Shown here one piece after another: positions 9,280 through 22,335 of a stretch of DNA of 64,000 nucleotides (its first letter is position 1; the number at the start of each line of letters is the position of its first letter). Source of the DNA: Rhodeus uyekii (taxonomy: Eukaryota; Chordata; Actinopteri; Cypriniformes; Acheilognathidae); assembly GCA_037043235.1 (NCBI GenBank), contig JAWRVZ010000282.1:550666-614665 (forward strand). Direction: 5' to 3'. Under the pieces are notes generated by a model. It was not told where the DNA came from and ran no database searches. It was given only the letters and a program-made list of their open reading frames with translations. The position numbers and the translations under genes were made by a program.

Positions 9280-9396
9280 TTTAATTTCGTGGGCCGGATC
9301 TTGGGCCCGCGGGGGCTCACAGCCAAGCAGCTGGAGGCAGAGACAGGATGTAAGATCATGGTGAGAGGGAAAGGCTCCATGAGGGACAAAAAGAAG
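9280..9396 (+). CDS. qki: Quaking coding exon, KH domain first half
   Basis: 117 nt, 39 codons, phase 0 at both ends, acceptor TTGCAG and donor GTAAGA. It encodes [12 protein letters not shown] onward through [13 protein letters not shown]. The GPRG loop is the GxxG RNA-backbone contact of the KH fold. The stretch up to RDKKK is the variable-loop side typical of STAR proteins. It appears identical to vertebrate QKI over its whole length. The preceding exon (ending ...YPK in the family) is not in the window. This exon contributes the core RNA-binding surface and could not be dropped without losing binding. Confidence 0.97.
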
Positions 9397-10506
9397 GTAA
9401 GATCTACAGACACGCACACACTCACTCGCACACATATTCATAAACACAGGAAGTGTCATTTTTCACTTAATAATAAGTGACCAGGAACAAAATTAATTAT
9501 TTGCAGTTTATGCGTTTCTATTGTTATATTGTCAATGCAATAATATGCTGTATACAAACAGAGAGTTCACTTATTGCCACTGTTATTGTCATTTTAGATT
9601 TTTTTATGTTTCCTTTGATAACAACTTATTACCCAGACCTAACTGATGTACAGTATTGTAAAGCAGTAGTAAAGGAGTTGTTAGTGGTTAATCCCACCTT
9701 TATTAGCAGCCGCGGCTCATCTGTAAGGGCAGGTGAGGCAGAGCCCCACTCAAATATTCATCCAAACACACACCCCTATGTGCACTGAATTAAAAATCAA
9801 ATGTAAATGTGTTCAGTATTCTGCAACAAATATATTTCAGATTTTTAGAATATTTAAAGTCCTAAAGTGAGCAGGATTCGGCAGGCATGCATCATGATAC
9901 TAAGAGAGGCGGCCTGTCTGAGAAGAGCGCTGCCCAGCTCTACAGCGCCACACACACACACACACACAGACCCGGTGCAAATCTGTGGAAGCTCTGATCG
10001 AGAGTAGGTTTCACGTTATCATCTGTAAACCACGATCCAGACCGTGACGAGATGTGTTTGCATCACGTCAGTCACTAGTCTAACTGGCATGTCTGTTCTG
10101 GCATATCAGATTAATGAAAGTATAAATCATTTAGTTTAAATGTGCTCATGTGAAAGCCGTGTTTTATGTTTGAGAATTGACATGACTTTCCTCTCTGGAA
10201 CACAGTGTGCAATATTCAAAAACAGCATTTCAGCTCATAAATACTACATTGTGCAAATTCTAAGATGGCATTCTGGGCATTTGTCATGTGTGTTTAAAGC
10301 CTGTCAATCAATATTAGAGCACCACCCTCAGGCTGAAGAATGCAACCTCTGCCAAAAGCCTGTCTGCATGTGTTTGCAAAATGTTTATCCAAAACTAGCG
10401 CTGAGACCCAGAATCTGCCCTGCCTAAACGTATGGCCTGCTGTATATTAGACATTAGCAGTAGGTGTTATTAAACATATATGTGCATCTGCTTAATAACT
10501 TTTCAA

Positions 10507-11359
10507 TGTTTTCATGAACCATGTATATATATTAGATCCCCTTAACCTCAATCCTAAACAAAGGAGCCAAGGACCCAATCGCAAGGGGGAAGGTCATTTA
10601 TTGACAGAAATGAAAAAGAAAAAAAAAAACACAAACAAAACCTCACAGAGAGGGGGGGGGGAGGGGGGCGACAAGGACAGGATTAGGACTCACTAGAATT
10701 AATCAGGATTCAACTAGGACTCCACTTGGATTCAACTTGAACTCAACTAGACTAGACATCAGGACAGAAGACAATGAAGCAGCACAGGACAGCAAACAAG
10801 AGCGGATTATAAAGGGAGCACATGGGGAAGTTAACGAGGGAAAACTGCTGGGATAAATGAAACTAATGACAATGAAACAAGACGGACGGGGTAACAGACA
10901 AGACATGAACACCTAGCCATGTTCACATTAAACAAAGACGCAAACGCTAACCCAACCAAACTGCGCGTGACAGAAAACACAAGAAAGCATGCGGCCGATG
11001 AAAACATGAACCACGTGCCAAACATAACACACAGACGAGAGAGAGCGCGGCTTGCGCAACGCTTGCGCCCACTCACATGACAGAGCGCGCAAGAACGAGT
11101 AAACACCTGTTCTCACGCGCTTGCAACAAGGACGAACACACGAGTCATGAAAGCCCGAATCCCGACACAAAACCGAAACTGAACCAGACCAAAGTATCAG
11201 GACCGGACATCATAACTCGCAGACTCGTGACACAGACAAGCGTGCACGAACACTCGAAGCCGTGCACACACACACACCCAACTCGAGACATCACAGTAGT
11301 GTCAGAGCTCTGCCACAAAACCAAGAAATGACTAGGCCCAATGTGACAGAACCCTGACA
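10507..11359 (-). mobile_element. Solo-LTR-like element
   Basis: The minus-strand reading begins TGTCAGGGTTCTGTCACATT. About 450 bp of this end match the solo LTR at 41164-41942 (for example CAGAGCTCTG and the CGAGACAT block). The inner part diverges and includes an A-rich and G-rich tract near 10612-10670. CTTTTCAA occurs on both sides (10499-10506 and 11360-11367). If this is a target duplication it is 8 bp, unusual for an LTR element. Alternatively the left border is 10504 with the 5-bp CTTTT. No internal coding region is present. Confidence 0.65.
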
Positions 11360-13781
11360 CTTTTCAAGCTAAATAAAATGTAGTGAATCATTTCAGTTAC
11401 AATATACTGTACCGTTATATAGATATTTTTGAGTGGCTAATAACTCTACAGATTAGCTTCTCTAAGCAGAAGTCACACAGAACAGAAAAGTGAACGAGTC
11501 AAACTGCATTAACTGCGACTGAAAACATAATGTCATCGATCGCAAAATCAATGGTATCAATTGATTAATTCCATTAATTCAATATTCATAGATTAAATCA
11601 GGATTTGTTTGGGTTTTAGATGCTGTGAATGCTAATCAAATGTAAATTGTAACTATACGTGTGGTAGAAGCACATTTTCCATCAAATACATTTACACATG
11701 ATATCACATTATTAAAATACAAGGATACTAAGGATAAAAAAGCACTATGTAATTCTTTATATATTGAACAATAATAATTTAATAATAAAGTGACAAACTC
11801 GCTATTTGTACATTTTTACCTATTAATGTAGTGACTACAATTTATGAACTATATTTACAAGAACTTTATTAGTTTACAAGTATTATAAAATTTTATAAAA
11901 TGTTGCCAAATTGCCATTTGTAGGTGAATTGAAAAACAAATGACCAGCGGTAAATGTTTATTATGGCCATGCTGTTTTCATCCGTAAAATGCAACTTTTA
12001 AAAGAACGTCCTTATGTCAGTTGTTTATGCAGTTTATTATTAGTGGAAAAAATGTAGGCTGTTAGAATTTCACTTCTCTTACATTCTTACAATTTCAAGC
12101 ATATCGGCGAGTGTTAACTTTGGACCCTGGAGACAGATATAAAAGATGCATGAACAATCACGACAGACTCGCAGTCACACCATATGGACCAATCTGATTG
12201 GCTGATTTTCTGCACCATCTTCACACATCCGTATGTTTACGCGTATTGTTCATCCCTAAAATTCATTCATTCAGCAACTGCGGCTTGACATCTGTCCGGA
12301 CGCGTTTCACGTGCGCACGGTTTGTTCGAGAGTAAACTGGCCCGGTCCGGTCCGCACTGCCCAACTGAGATACGTTGCAGGGAGCAACAAGCCCTCCCCT
12401 CGCTCCTGAGAGCCGTGGGCAGGTGTTCAAACATTGTCCTTGGCCTCAGATGAGTGGGGGCTGGATCCTGTGGCCCTGCCAGGGCTCCTATCCCAGTCAA
12501 ACCCCAGTCAATGCACGACACGCTGGGGCGGAGGGGGTCACGGGACGGTCTGGAAGCGCAGGGTCACATTCACTGTCCATCATTAACACTTGAGCAAACA
12601 CACATGTTCATTTAAACACAAACACACAGTTTATTATCATTGGGATTATTGGCATTTCGGGGAGCGCAGCACAGTACGCCTGCACTCTTACACAGATGTG
12701 CGCGATCACACGCTTGTCCGTCTCACATGTGTATCTGATCTGGAGGCACACTTGTGTTTCCATTAGTTGGGCAGGACCCATATTTGGACAAGTGCTGGAA
12801 GCGGATAGCTATCCGAGCCCATCCCGTGTGACCGCGAGGAAAATAAAACAAGTGCTTTGTGAAACGCACTGTTGTCATCTCGATCGCTTCATGCACATCT
12901 GGATCAGCTCTGCATCCTGTTGGAGCGCAGCTGGTCGTCTGCGTATCGGATCTCAGCTGTGTGCGCGTGCGTGCGTGCGTGTGTGCGTGGACTGTTCTGA
13001 TAGTACGACCCGTATGACGTTGACGGGGTCAGCTGAAGCTCTTGTGCAAACATTCACATGTGTGTTTAAAGGTCCTGCAGTCTTTGCTCTGCGAGTCTCA
13101 AGCTGCTTTTGGTAAAAACTCACGCCTGTGTCCTTCGTTTCTCATGATCTCTTTACCTCCTGCCTTGCTGTCACTCACACACATCTTTAGTAAGTGTAAC
13201 ACTTCACATCCACATCCTGTATGTTAACGTTCCTTAATGTAGTAACTAACAGGAAGTTACGATAAACGATACTTTTAAGGCAATCATTCGTTTTATTAAT
13301 GGTGGTTTCTACCGTTACCTTTTAAAAGCTTGCGGTCAGTACAATTTTTGTCAGTACAAATTGAATACTTTTATTCAGAGAGGAAAAAAAATTGGATCAA
13401 AAGTAGAAAAAAGATTGATATTTAAGTCAACGCTATTCTTTTGATCCTTTCATTGATTGAATTGAGAGAATCCTGGGGGAAAAGAATCACAGATTCTACA
13501 AAATTATTATTATTTGAACATCAATAATGAACATTATTTGCATCAAATCATCATATCAAAATGATTTGTGAAGATCATGTGACACTTAAGACTAGAGTAA
13601 TGCTGCTGAAAATTCAGCTTTAATCACAGGAATAAATGACACTTTACTATATATTCACATAGAAAACAGCTGTTTTACACAAATAATATTACACTGTTTT
13701 ACTGTATGAATCATCTAATAAATTCAGCTTTAATCACAGGAATAAATGACACTTTACTATATATTCACATAGAAAACAGCT

Positions 13782-16700
13782 CTTCCCTTTCAAGGGAACT
13801 CGAGCTGCGTCATCGCTATGGGAACGCCCCCGCGTCATCAACTCTTGAAGCACAATAGAAAACACCTGTGAGAATGACGCGGATGACGTCATGAGCCAGG
13901 AAACAAAAGGCAAGCCGAAACCGGCACCGACAGCTTTTTCGTCTTCAACAAGCACTAGGAAGCTCTGTGTAGGATGTCTCGGTGAGAGTTTTTCAGTATG
14001 GCAGAAAGTTTTTACGCTGCGTGTTTCCCTGCTCTCATTTTATTTCTGGCGGGGATATGCACACTTTACGAGTGTCATGCAGGGGGGTAGAGCATGCACT
14101 GGCAGCGCTCAAGGGCGTTGCTTGTGCGGATTGTGAGCGGTTTTCACCGCTGACTCTCTGCTCTCGCCTAGCAACCTTCGGTCGGGGAGGCTGCTAGAGC
14201 GCGTGGTCCTCGTGGCATGGGTCCCGCTGCCGCTGAGGCGTTACGGCGGTCCCGGTCACGGGGATCACATATGTTCTACGGATATACCCCCCTTCCCCGG
14301 GCTTCCGGAGCTCGTCCGAGGATGAGCCCCGTAGACTCGGGGGATGAAAACTCTCTACTGCGGCAGTCCAGTTTCGTGGAGCTGGGTATTGTCGGTATTA
14401 GAAAAAAAGAAGGAAAGCGCTGTGTGTCTCCATGCCCGTGTACCCACGCAAGCAGGAGGCACACAGTCTTTCATCGTATCGTGCTTAGTCAGTGTTTAAT
14501 TCACTGGCTGCACTACATCTCGTAGTCAGCGCTCGGGGGCGCTGGCGGCGGATATTGTGAGCACAGTTTCGATCTCGCTGCTGCTGAGGCTCAGTGACGA
14601 TCGTTGATGCTGGGTTCACGAAGAGGCATGTCTTGTCGGATTATTCCGACTTAGATTATGATGGTATAGCGAACACTGCGTATACCTTTCACGCGAGAGA
14701 CCCGGGTTCGAAACCCACTCTGTTGCACTTTTCCAGCTTTGAGGAGCTGTATTTTGTGTTAGCGTCTGACTGAGAGAGCAAAACGAAGATGTGTATGGTT
14801 TTGCTGTTCGCGTGCCCCGAGTCTAGTTTAAAAGAAAAGGGATGTCACGTTTGGATGAGAAAAGTGCGCGGATATGGCAAACTTACTAACTGCACCTTCA
14901 CTAATCTTGGGCACTGCGCCTCCAAGATATCCATATTCTGAACCTCGTCATGGCAGTTCGGCATCCAGGTGTCGTTCTCGCTCACTGGAAGGTGCGGGGG
15001 AGGGCTAATCTTACATGGTCTGCGCTCGAGGGCGTCGACGGTGTAGGTTGCCATTCCTGTCTGACAGTCTTCGAGGAGATTGTTCAGACTCGCGGTTTAG
15101 GTCCTGCTGCAGCTGAGGCTTAGTGGCGATCGCTATCGCGGAGATTTCTCAAGTTCCGGAAGCACGCCCTGTGCGGTTCTTCCGACTTGAATAACTACGA
15201 CCCAGCTCTGAGGAGTTGGGCATTGTATTCTCAAAAGTGCCAGACTTCTCTCAGCCTGCCCACGCAGTATGGTAGAGAGGTGTGTGTGGTCAGCACGGTT
15301 GGTTCAGTTTTCCGCACTGCCTTCCAAGGGGAAAGGAAGTAAATGCCTTATCGGTTCTGAGGAACAGGCAGTGTCGTGGTGACGCTTTCATTTGGGTGTG
15401 TAGGCCCTCCGGGGGGGGCCACCTCCCTAGGCGTCTTTTAGAGATTGATTAGTGCTGGCAATGATACCAATTCCGTGCGCCTCAACACCATCTGTTTCCT
15501 AGAAAGGAACTGACAGCAAAAGTATGTGACGTTTTGCGTATAAACTGGGTGAAAATATGCTCCTTCGCCATGGCTGTAGCCTTCTTTGGCCCGTGGTGTC
15601 ACAGGTGGAGCAGGTTCTGTTGCAATCGTTGTCACCCGGGAGGTCCCAGGCGATGGTTGCCATACCGCCCTTTCAGTGAAAGGTCTATAGAGTTTTGGCT
15701 CCCTTGAGGGGAGAGCCACCGCAATCTTGAAAAAAAGAGGGAAAAAATAATAATCAAACGAATAATGAGCTTCCTGGGCACTTTTTATATACTCCCTCAT
15801 TTGCGGCCATTCCCTCTCTTTCGATGAGAGATTTTTGTGGCCGGAGACCGGCGCGGATATGGCAAACTTACCAACTGCACCTTCGCTAATGCTTGGGCAC
15901 TGCGCCTGCAGATATCCATGTTCTGAGCCTCATCTACGGTGGCTCAGTCATGGCAGTTAGCAGTTCGGCATCGAGGTGTTGTTCTCGCTCACTGGAAGGT
16001 GCGGGGCAGGGCTAATCTTACGTGGTCTGCGCTCAAGGGCATTGTCTGTGTAGGTTGCCAATCCTGTCTGACAGTCTTCGAGGAGACTGTTCAGGCTCGC
16101 GAAAGAGGAATAAAGACGGTATGACTGCCAGCTCCCCTGAGGGGGAACCACCGTTTAGTGCCGCATAGTGAGGTTGGGAGTTTGCTGTTTACCATGGCCG
16201 AAGCCTTCGGCCCCGTGGCATTAACAGTGTGAGCCCGGGCGTTTAGCAGTCTCATTCAGTCGCCTGCGGGCGCTTTGATTTTCCCCTATGGCTACCTAAT
16301 TTTTCGGTGTAGGGCCTATGCACGCTGTGTGTTCTCCAGTTCCCCTGCGGGGGGGACACACCGTTTCTTCCGTGTAAAAAAAAAAAAAGCTGTCCTGCCA
16401 CGGCTGAAGCCTTTGGCCCCGTGGCATCAGCAACCGAGCTTGGGCGGTCAGTCGCCCTTCTTCAAGCTCTGCTCCCTGTATGCGGTCCTGGTGGCCAGCA
16501 TGTTTTGACGCATTTTTGGGGTGCTTTGGATCCCTCCGGGGAACCATCTCCCTAGGCGTCTCCAGGGTCGGGTCGCGCCTTTTTTCCCCATTGCTGGGTA
16601 TACTCGCCTTCTGAGGAAGGTTCTACGCGTCACTGGGTTGTGGTCTGTCTCCTCGGGAGCCACTTCCCGGTGCGTAGTAGTAGCTCCAGCCGTGCTCTGG

Positions 16701-17756
16701 CCTAGGCTTCGCGGTTGTTGTAGCTCGATGCGTGATGGACCCCTTAGGCAGGTGCCTTAAACCAGACCGTTTCAGGAGTCCCTTTGAAACAGGGTTGCGA
16801 CTCTAGAACGTACGGATCTGGTACCGGGCAGCACTGTAGTGCTTAAGTCCCCGTTGGGTTTCGGTTCACCTTGCCTACGCCTCGTGCCTTCGGATCTTGG
16901 CGGTTTCACAGGTTTATGGTTAACTCCTACGCATGGTGTGAGCTCCCAGCTTCCCTGAGGGGGGGAGCCACGATTGTGCCGCGTAGTAAGTTCCTGGGAG
17001 TACGCTGTCCTACCACGACCGAAGCTTGGGCCCCGTGGCATCAGCAGTTGAGCTTGGGCGGTCAGCCACCTTTCTCCAAGCTCTCCTCCCGGCATGTGGT
17101 CCTGATAACCAGCGAGTTGTGACTCGTGTCCCCTGTTGCTGGGCGTACCTACCTTCTGAGGAAGGTTCTACGCGTCACTGGGTTGTGGTCGGGCTGCTAC
17201 TACGAGCCACTTCCCGATGCGTAGTAGTAGCTCCAGCCATGCTCTGGCCTAGGCATTGGGTATGGCTCTCCCGGGCTGAGGCCTGACGAGCCATGCAGAT
17301 CACTCAGTAGGCAGGTTCTAGCTGAGGCTATCTGGCCGTGGGGGACTGGTCTTCCTGAGGGTACCAGAACATCTCCACTAGAGCATTTGGGGCATGCTTT
17401 CCGCTAGGGTGGCGTTGGTATAGCGTTCCCATAGCGATGACGCAGCTCGAGTTCCCTTGAAAGGGAACGTCTCAGGTTACGTATGTAACCATAGTTCCCT
17501 GAGAGGGAACGAGACGCTGCGTCATCAGCTTTAGCCCTAGCTCTCCCGCATGCCGCGCTTGTTTCAGACGTTCGCAAGCTGTCGGTGCCGGTTTCGGCTT
17601 GCCTTTTGTTTCCTGGCTCATGACGTCATCCGCGTCATTCTCACAGGTGTTTTCTATTGTGCTTCAAGAGTTGATGACGCGGGGGCGTTCCCATAGCGAT
17701 GACGCAGCGTCTCGTTCCCTCTCAGGGAACTATGGTTACATACGTAACCTGAGACG
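13782..17756. mobile_element. Composite non-coding inverted-repeat element inserted in the array
   Basis: About 4 kb, GC-richer than its surroundings, built from two abutting parts. The larger part (13782-17467) has ~45-bp perfect terminal inverted repeats (13783-13827 against 17423-17467). The smaller part (17468-17756, 289 bp) has ~59-bp perfect inverted repeats beginning CGTCTCAGG. In addition 13804-13936 is a perfect inverted copy of 17576-17708 (133 bp, containing TGACGTCA), so the two parts are one family. No transposase frame is seen. The interior has long direct repeats (about 14878-15108 with 15853-16100; 16591-16710 with 17136-17255). Uninterrupted array copies read AAAACAGCTGTTTTACAC across the site, so no target duplication is evident. 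The family name is unknown to me. Confidence 0.82.
14652..14726 (+). pseudogene. tRNA-Asp-like degenerate segment inside the composite element
   Basis: TTTCACGCGAGAGACCCGGG followed by TTCGAAACC resembles the anticodon arm to T-arm of a vertebrate tRNA-Asp. A B-box match GGTTCGAAACC lies at 14705-14715. The T-stem pairs only in part and no clean acceptor stem is present, so it is not a functional tRNA. It could be a relic SINE head captured by the element. Confidence 0.4.
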
Positions 17757-18557
17757 TTTTACACTGATATAATATTACACTGTTTTACTGTATTTATCAT
17801 CTAATAAATTCAGCTTTAATCACAGGAATAAATGACACTTTACTATATATTCACATAGAAAACAGCTGTTTTGCACTGATATAATATTACACTGTTTTAC
17901 TGTATTTATCATCTAATAAATTCAGCTTTAATCACGGGAATAAATGACACTTTACTATATATTCACATAGAAAACAGCTGTTTTACACTGATATAATATT
18001 ACACTGTTTTACTGTATTTATCATCTAATAAATTCAGCTTTAATCGCAGGAATAAATGACACTTTAATATATATTCACATAGAAAACAGCTGTTTTACAC
18101 TGATATAATATTACACTTTTTTACTGTATTTATCATCTAATAAATTCAGCTTTAATCACAGGAATAAATGACACTTTACTATATATTCACATATTTTTAA
18201 AATTGTACTAGTATTTCAAAGTATTACTTTATTTTTTTCTTTATTTTTGATGAAATAAACTCAGGCTTGGTGAGCATAAATATAAAAAAACATGAAAAAC
18301 TGGGCTAAATTGTTGTAAAATGTTGTTTATTGCTAATTTAATTCTAATGCAAAAACTAATGCAAGTTAATGCATTCAACCCTATTGTTACCAGAATAATT
18401 ACAATGACTACAGACTGACTCTACTATTAGAGCAAGGTTTTCATTTAAACAATAAATCAATCAAATTTAATACATAAAAGGATTGTTATGATCTGATACT
18501 GATCTCATATACTGAATTGATCTCAAAACACTTGTTTCAGCTACAGTTTGACTTAAG

Positions 18558-18656
18558 ATGCGTGTGTGTGCATGTGTGTGTGTGTGAGTGTGCGTGTGCG
18601 CGTGTGTTTGTGTGCGCGCGCGTGCGTGTGTGTGTGTGTGTACGCGTGTGTGTGTA
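18558..18656 (+). repeat. Imperfect GT/GC-rich microsatellite
   Basis: An interrupted (GT)n run with CG steps. The ORFs across it on the minus strand are low-complexity His/Thr and are not genes. Confidence 0.8.
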
Positions 18657-21600
18657 ACATGACACGAAAGACGAGGATGTTTGCCCAAGACGGGAATAAT
18701 CTAATCAATTCCATGCAAGTGGAATAAGCCAATAATCCAGATGAATTTGCATCCTCCACAGAACACTGGAGATTTCTCCAGTAACGAAACGCATGCCATT
18801 TATGAAAATCTACAAATCCGCTGAGTATTAAGACCGGTCTGTCGAGCTAGTCTGTGCGGTGTTTTCCACTCTCATATATCCTTGTTTCGGTTTCTCCTTT
18901 TGAATGATGAATATAGGTATTAATAGCTGCTGATATAGATCCCTCACACGCAGGCGCATAACATGTGCTAGTCGACACATCGGCAGTCTGTGCTGTATGT
19001 TCAAGTCGATGCAAGGCAACAACATCGTCGGTTTTCGTCACCGCTAGATCTCTAAAATGTGTCCCAATGGTGTGTCCCAGGCTTTAAGCTTCAGCATGTA
19101 ATGCATCTCACTAGTTTCTGTACGATGTGATACCTTAAATAGTGCAACTGGTTGAGGTGTTACTACACCTTTTTGAAGGCAAAAATCTAGTGAAGGGTTT
19201 GCTGCTGAATGCATTCTTGTGACATTTTTGTCATAGAATAGCTTTCTCCAGGTATGGCAGAGGTATATTTGAATAGTAATTCCACAGGCAGTTCAAGTCT
19301 ATTAGCTTCATTATTACTGGAGATTTTCTTTTTGACTGCTCTTGTAGTTCATGGACTTTCATCAGCTTAATCTCATGAGATAACTTGAGTGTTTACCACT
19401 GTTAAAACACAATGTCACATTATGGATGGCCTTTAAATATAATTTGGTTAGACTTTTTCTGTCTAACCTTCTCCTTAAGCACAACTTTGATGTAAAGGAA
19501 AGAGACAAGTGGCAAAACAGCACTCGTTTACTGACAAACTCTCACCTTCCACTAACTGTCCCACTGTAAAGCAAAGATGACTTAACAAGCTAGACTGTTT
19601 TTATGTTTTATTGGAACTTTCCATAGACATAATTCATTTTATACTGTAAAAACCATATATTATACACGCACACACACACACGCACACACACATACAGATT
19701 CCAAATTGAAGTTACTCATTAAAAACAGCTTGTTAGCAGTTCTTTGTTCATTTTAAAAAGCATTTGGCTGTATAGAAAAAGATAGCATACACAAAACTTA
19801 AAAAAAAAAAAACAAGCACAAAAAATTTTGGTTATAGACAATTTTACTTATGGATAAATCAAATATCCCTAGGCTAGACTTTCATTTATTTATTCGATTT
19901 TTCATCTTTACAGTAGATTTGTCTCACGTGTGATTTTAGAGTCGAGTGAAAAATTATAAAACAGATACAGTTCATTTTTATTCTATGGTCAATAACTGAT
20001 AAATAAACAATACAAAATAGATAGAACAGTAAAAACAAAATATAATAAAACCCTAAAAACTGAAATCAATTAGTAAATGCTACAAGAAATGAAAAGGTTC
20101 AAGTAGCATCACAGCATTATAATGTACAACAATTAACTGTGTTTTTAATTAACTTAGTTGATGGCAAATGTAATTTAAATGTAAACAAATAGGGGTAAAA
20201 AGCTAATTTGTTATATAAATGAAAAAATCTCTAATTTCATTCTTCTCAAACAAAGCTATGGGATTCAAAGGAAAAGCAGTGTACACTAAATAAATTGTAG
20301 ATGAGCCCTGGGCACGTGGGACTCTGACGCTGAAACACAAAGGTAATAAGAAGCGTGTCGTCTTGCTCATCTCTGCTCTGACTGGGCCTGTCAGAGAGAC
20401 TCAGCTGCGGCGTTGGAACCGCTGGCAATTACTGTTATTAGAGCTGTCACAATCACTTCAGCTCCATCCTCTCACAGCATCACTAAACAGACCTACATAT
20501 GTGTGTGACAGTATTTTATTTCTGGCTCTCCTTCTTGCATTTTGCATGCATATTACAGTGATTGTTCATGCATAACCGCAGTAGTAGTTTAAACGCGTTG
20601 GGCCTCATTTATCAATCTAACATGGAAACGTATGCAGATCCCAGCGCAGAAATTCTCTCACGACGGGGGTCGTGTGATTCATGAAATATTCGTATGCTGC
20701 CAATCCCGTCGTATGAATGATGTAATTAATCGCCAGTCAAATAGCACTTCCTTACAAATCCACACTTTAGAAACAGTGCATCTAGAGCAAATGCCATGGA
20801 GAAACGTAAGAGAGAGCAATCTCATGAAAGAGAAATTGATCTTACTCCAAAACCTCATAAACAGTTAAATGGACATCAAATACTTGTACATTTAAAAATA
20901 GCACTTTTGTCACATGGTATCACTAGCTATGCTGAAGAATAACACACTCTTATGTAAGTCGTACCTCAATGAAAATGACATATTGCTAATGATTTATTGA
21001 TAAACAAGGCATTTTAGTGTCATTTTAGTATCCTCGTTTTCTGAGGCAATCCTCAGAAATAAGGATGCGCAGATGAACAGAAACTCAAGTGTGAGAACAC
21101 AATTGTGAAGTGAAATGTTGGTCTGTGTGTTTATCTGACAGGAAATCAGATGAAATGTCTCTGACACGAGTTGTGAACCTTTTTTCTTGTGTTCTTTAAA
21201 TCCTCTAACAAGACGCTTTGATGTAACTGTGTTTTTACACCACCACCAAATCATCTGGATTTGAGGGCAAAGCCTTCCGTCGTTCGTCTAAATCTATCCC
21301 GAGAGAGACTGGTGTTTGGTATTCTCTGAGCTGTGTGTTGCTCGCTGGAGTTTTTCAGGAGATTTTGACACTATACAACCAAGTCTGTCTGTCCTGCAGC
21401 AGTGAGTCATGTAGATCAACCCCCGGTCCGCGGATGAAATGGTACTGGGCCGCGGACCGAATTCGCAGACCGGTCCGTGAGCGGCTGCGGCGCTGTAGCT
21501 TTGGCGGTGAGGAGTTTCAACAATCTCGCTCGCATACTTTGACCTGATAAGTGGTCCATGTAGCGCCGTTCAAATGAGTAGCTCTGTTTCATTCCGCTTT

Positions 21601-22185
21601 TGGCACATAAAAATTATATCAAGCATTTATCGAACTCCTGTAACTTTATCAAGAAAAATGATATATCCCAAAATTGCACTGATTCAGGACCCTGGTCTGC
21701 GCAGTCGTGAGCTCCAGCCACACTCGGATCAGTTAGTACAATTCACTGCAAAACAACTCATTATGTCAGTGTTAAACAAGCTGTTATGGAAATGTAAAAA
21801 TTAAAGTTAAAGCTGTCAATCATGTCAATCTCAGCTGTCAATCATGATGTCACACCCCCATTTTATAGCATGAGATTCCATTAAACTAAACCAAGCCTCT
21901 TCTTTTTTTAAACACTTTCATCTTCAACCAACTCACATCAGCGTGATAAAAACTGGCTAAAATGACAGAAAGCATTTATTTAAAGTGTAATTTGATTGTT
22001 TAGTTAGTCTCACAGCCCAGTAGTTGACGTGATTAGGGCTGGGTTCATGACCTACACTGGGCCGATCAAAACACTTCAGCTTCATTTTCAGGACTTGTGC
22101 GGCACGCTTCAATTAACCTGAATCATTGCATCATCGTGCAGTGTTACTCCTCTCTGACCAAGTTTACATGCACATAAAATTTTCA

Positions 22186-22335
22186 GAGCCGTAGCCAGTT
22201 GGGCACCAACATACGGTCCAATTGCACTTCGGGTGACACGAGTTCGAGTCTCAGCTCCAATTCCCCTCTCTTCCAGTCTGTCCTCCTACTGTCTTATCCA
22301 AATAAAGGCCCAAAATAGCCCGAAAATATAACTTA
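22186..22335 (+). mobile_element. tRNA-derived SINE
   Basis: A degenerate tRNA-like head (GTAGCCAGTTGGGCACCAAC) is followed by a B-box GAGTTCGAGTC at 22240-22250. Then comes a pyrimidine-rich body with CTGTC/TCCTACTGTC repeats and a tail ATCCAAATAAAGGCCCAAAA. This layout matches the HE1-like tRNA SINEs common in cyprinids, by recollection of their general form. No target duplication was resolved. Confidence 0.65.

Larger units (their letters stand above)
13611..18205 (+). repeat. 112-bp tandem array interrupted by an inserted element
   Basis: Copies of a ~112-bp unit starting AATTCAGCTTTAATCACAGG begin at 13611, 13721, 17807, 17919, 18031 and 18143. Spacing is 110 in the first pair and exactly 112 in the rest. 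The unit is an inner segment of the MITE-like repeat seen at 55697-56148. Sequence before 13611 (GAAGATCATGTGACACTTAAG) is the normal MITE continuation, so the array grew inside a MITE copy. The copy starting at 13721 is cut at 13781 and resumes at 17757. Confidence 0.88.

Noticed and set aside
14000..17290. Many 60-120-residue ORFs in the composite element
   Set aside because: They occur on both strands with no shared motif, and the direct repeats do not keep one frame; no transposase signature.
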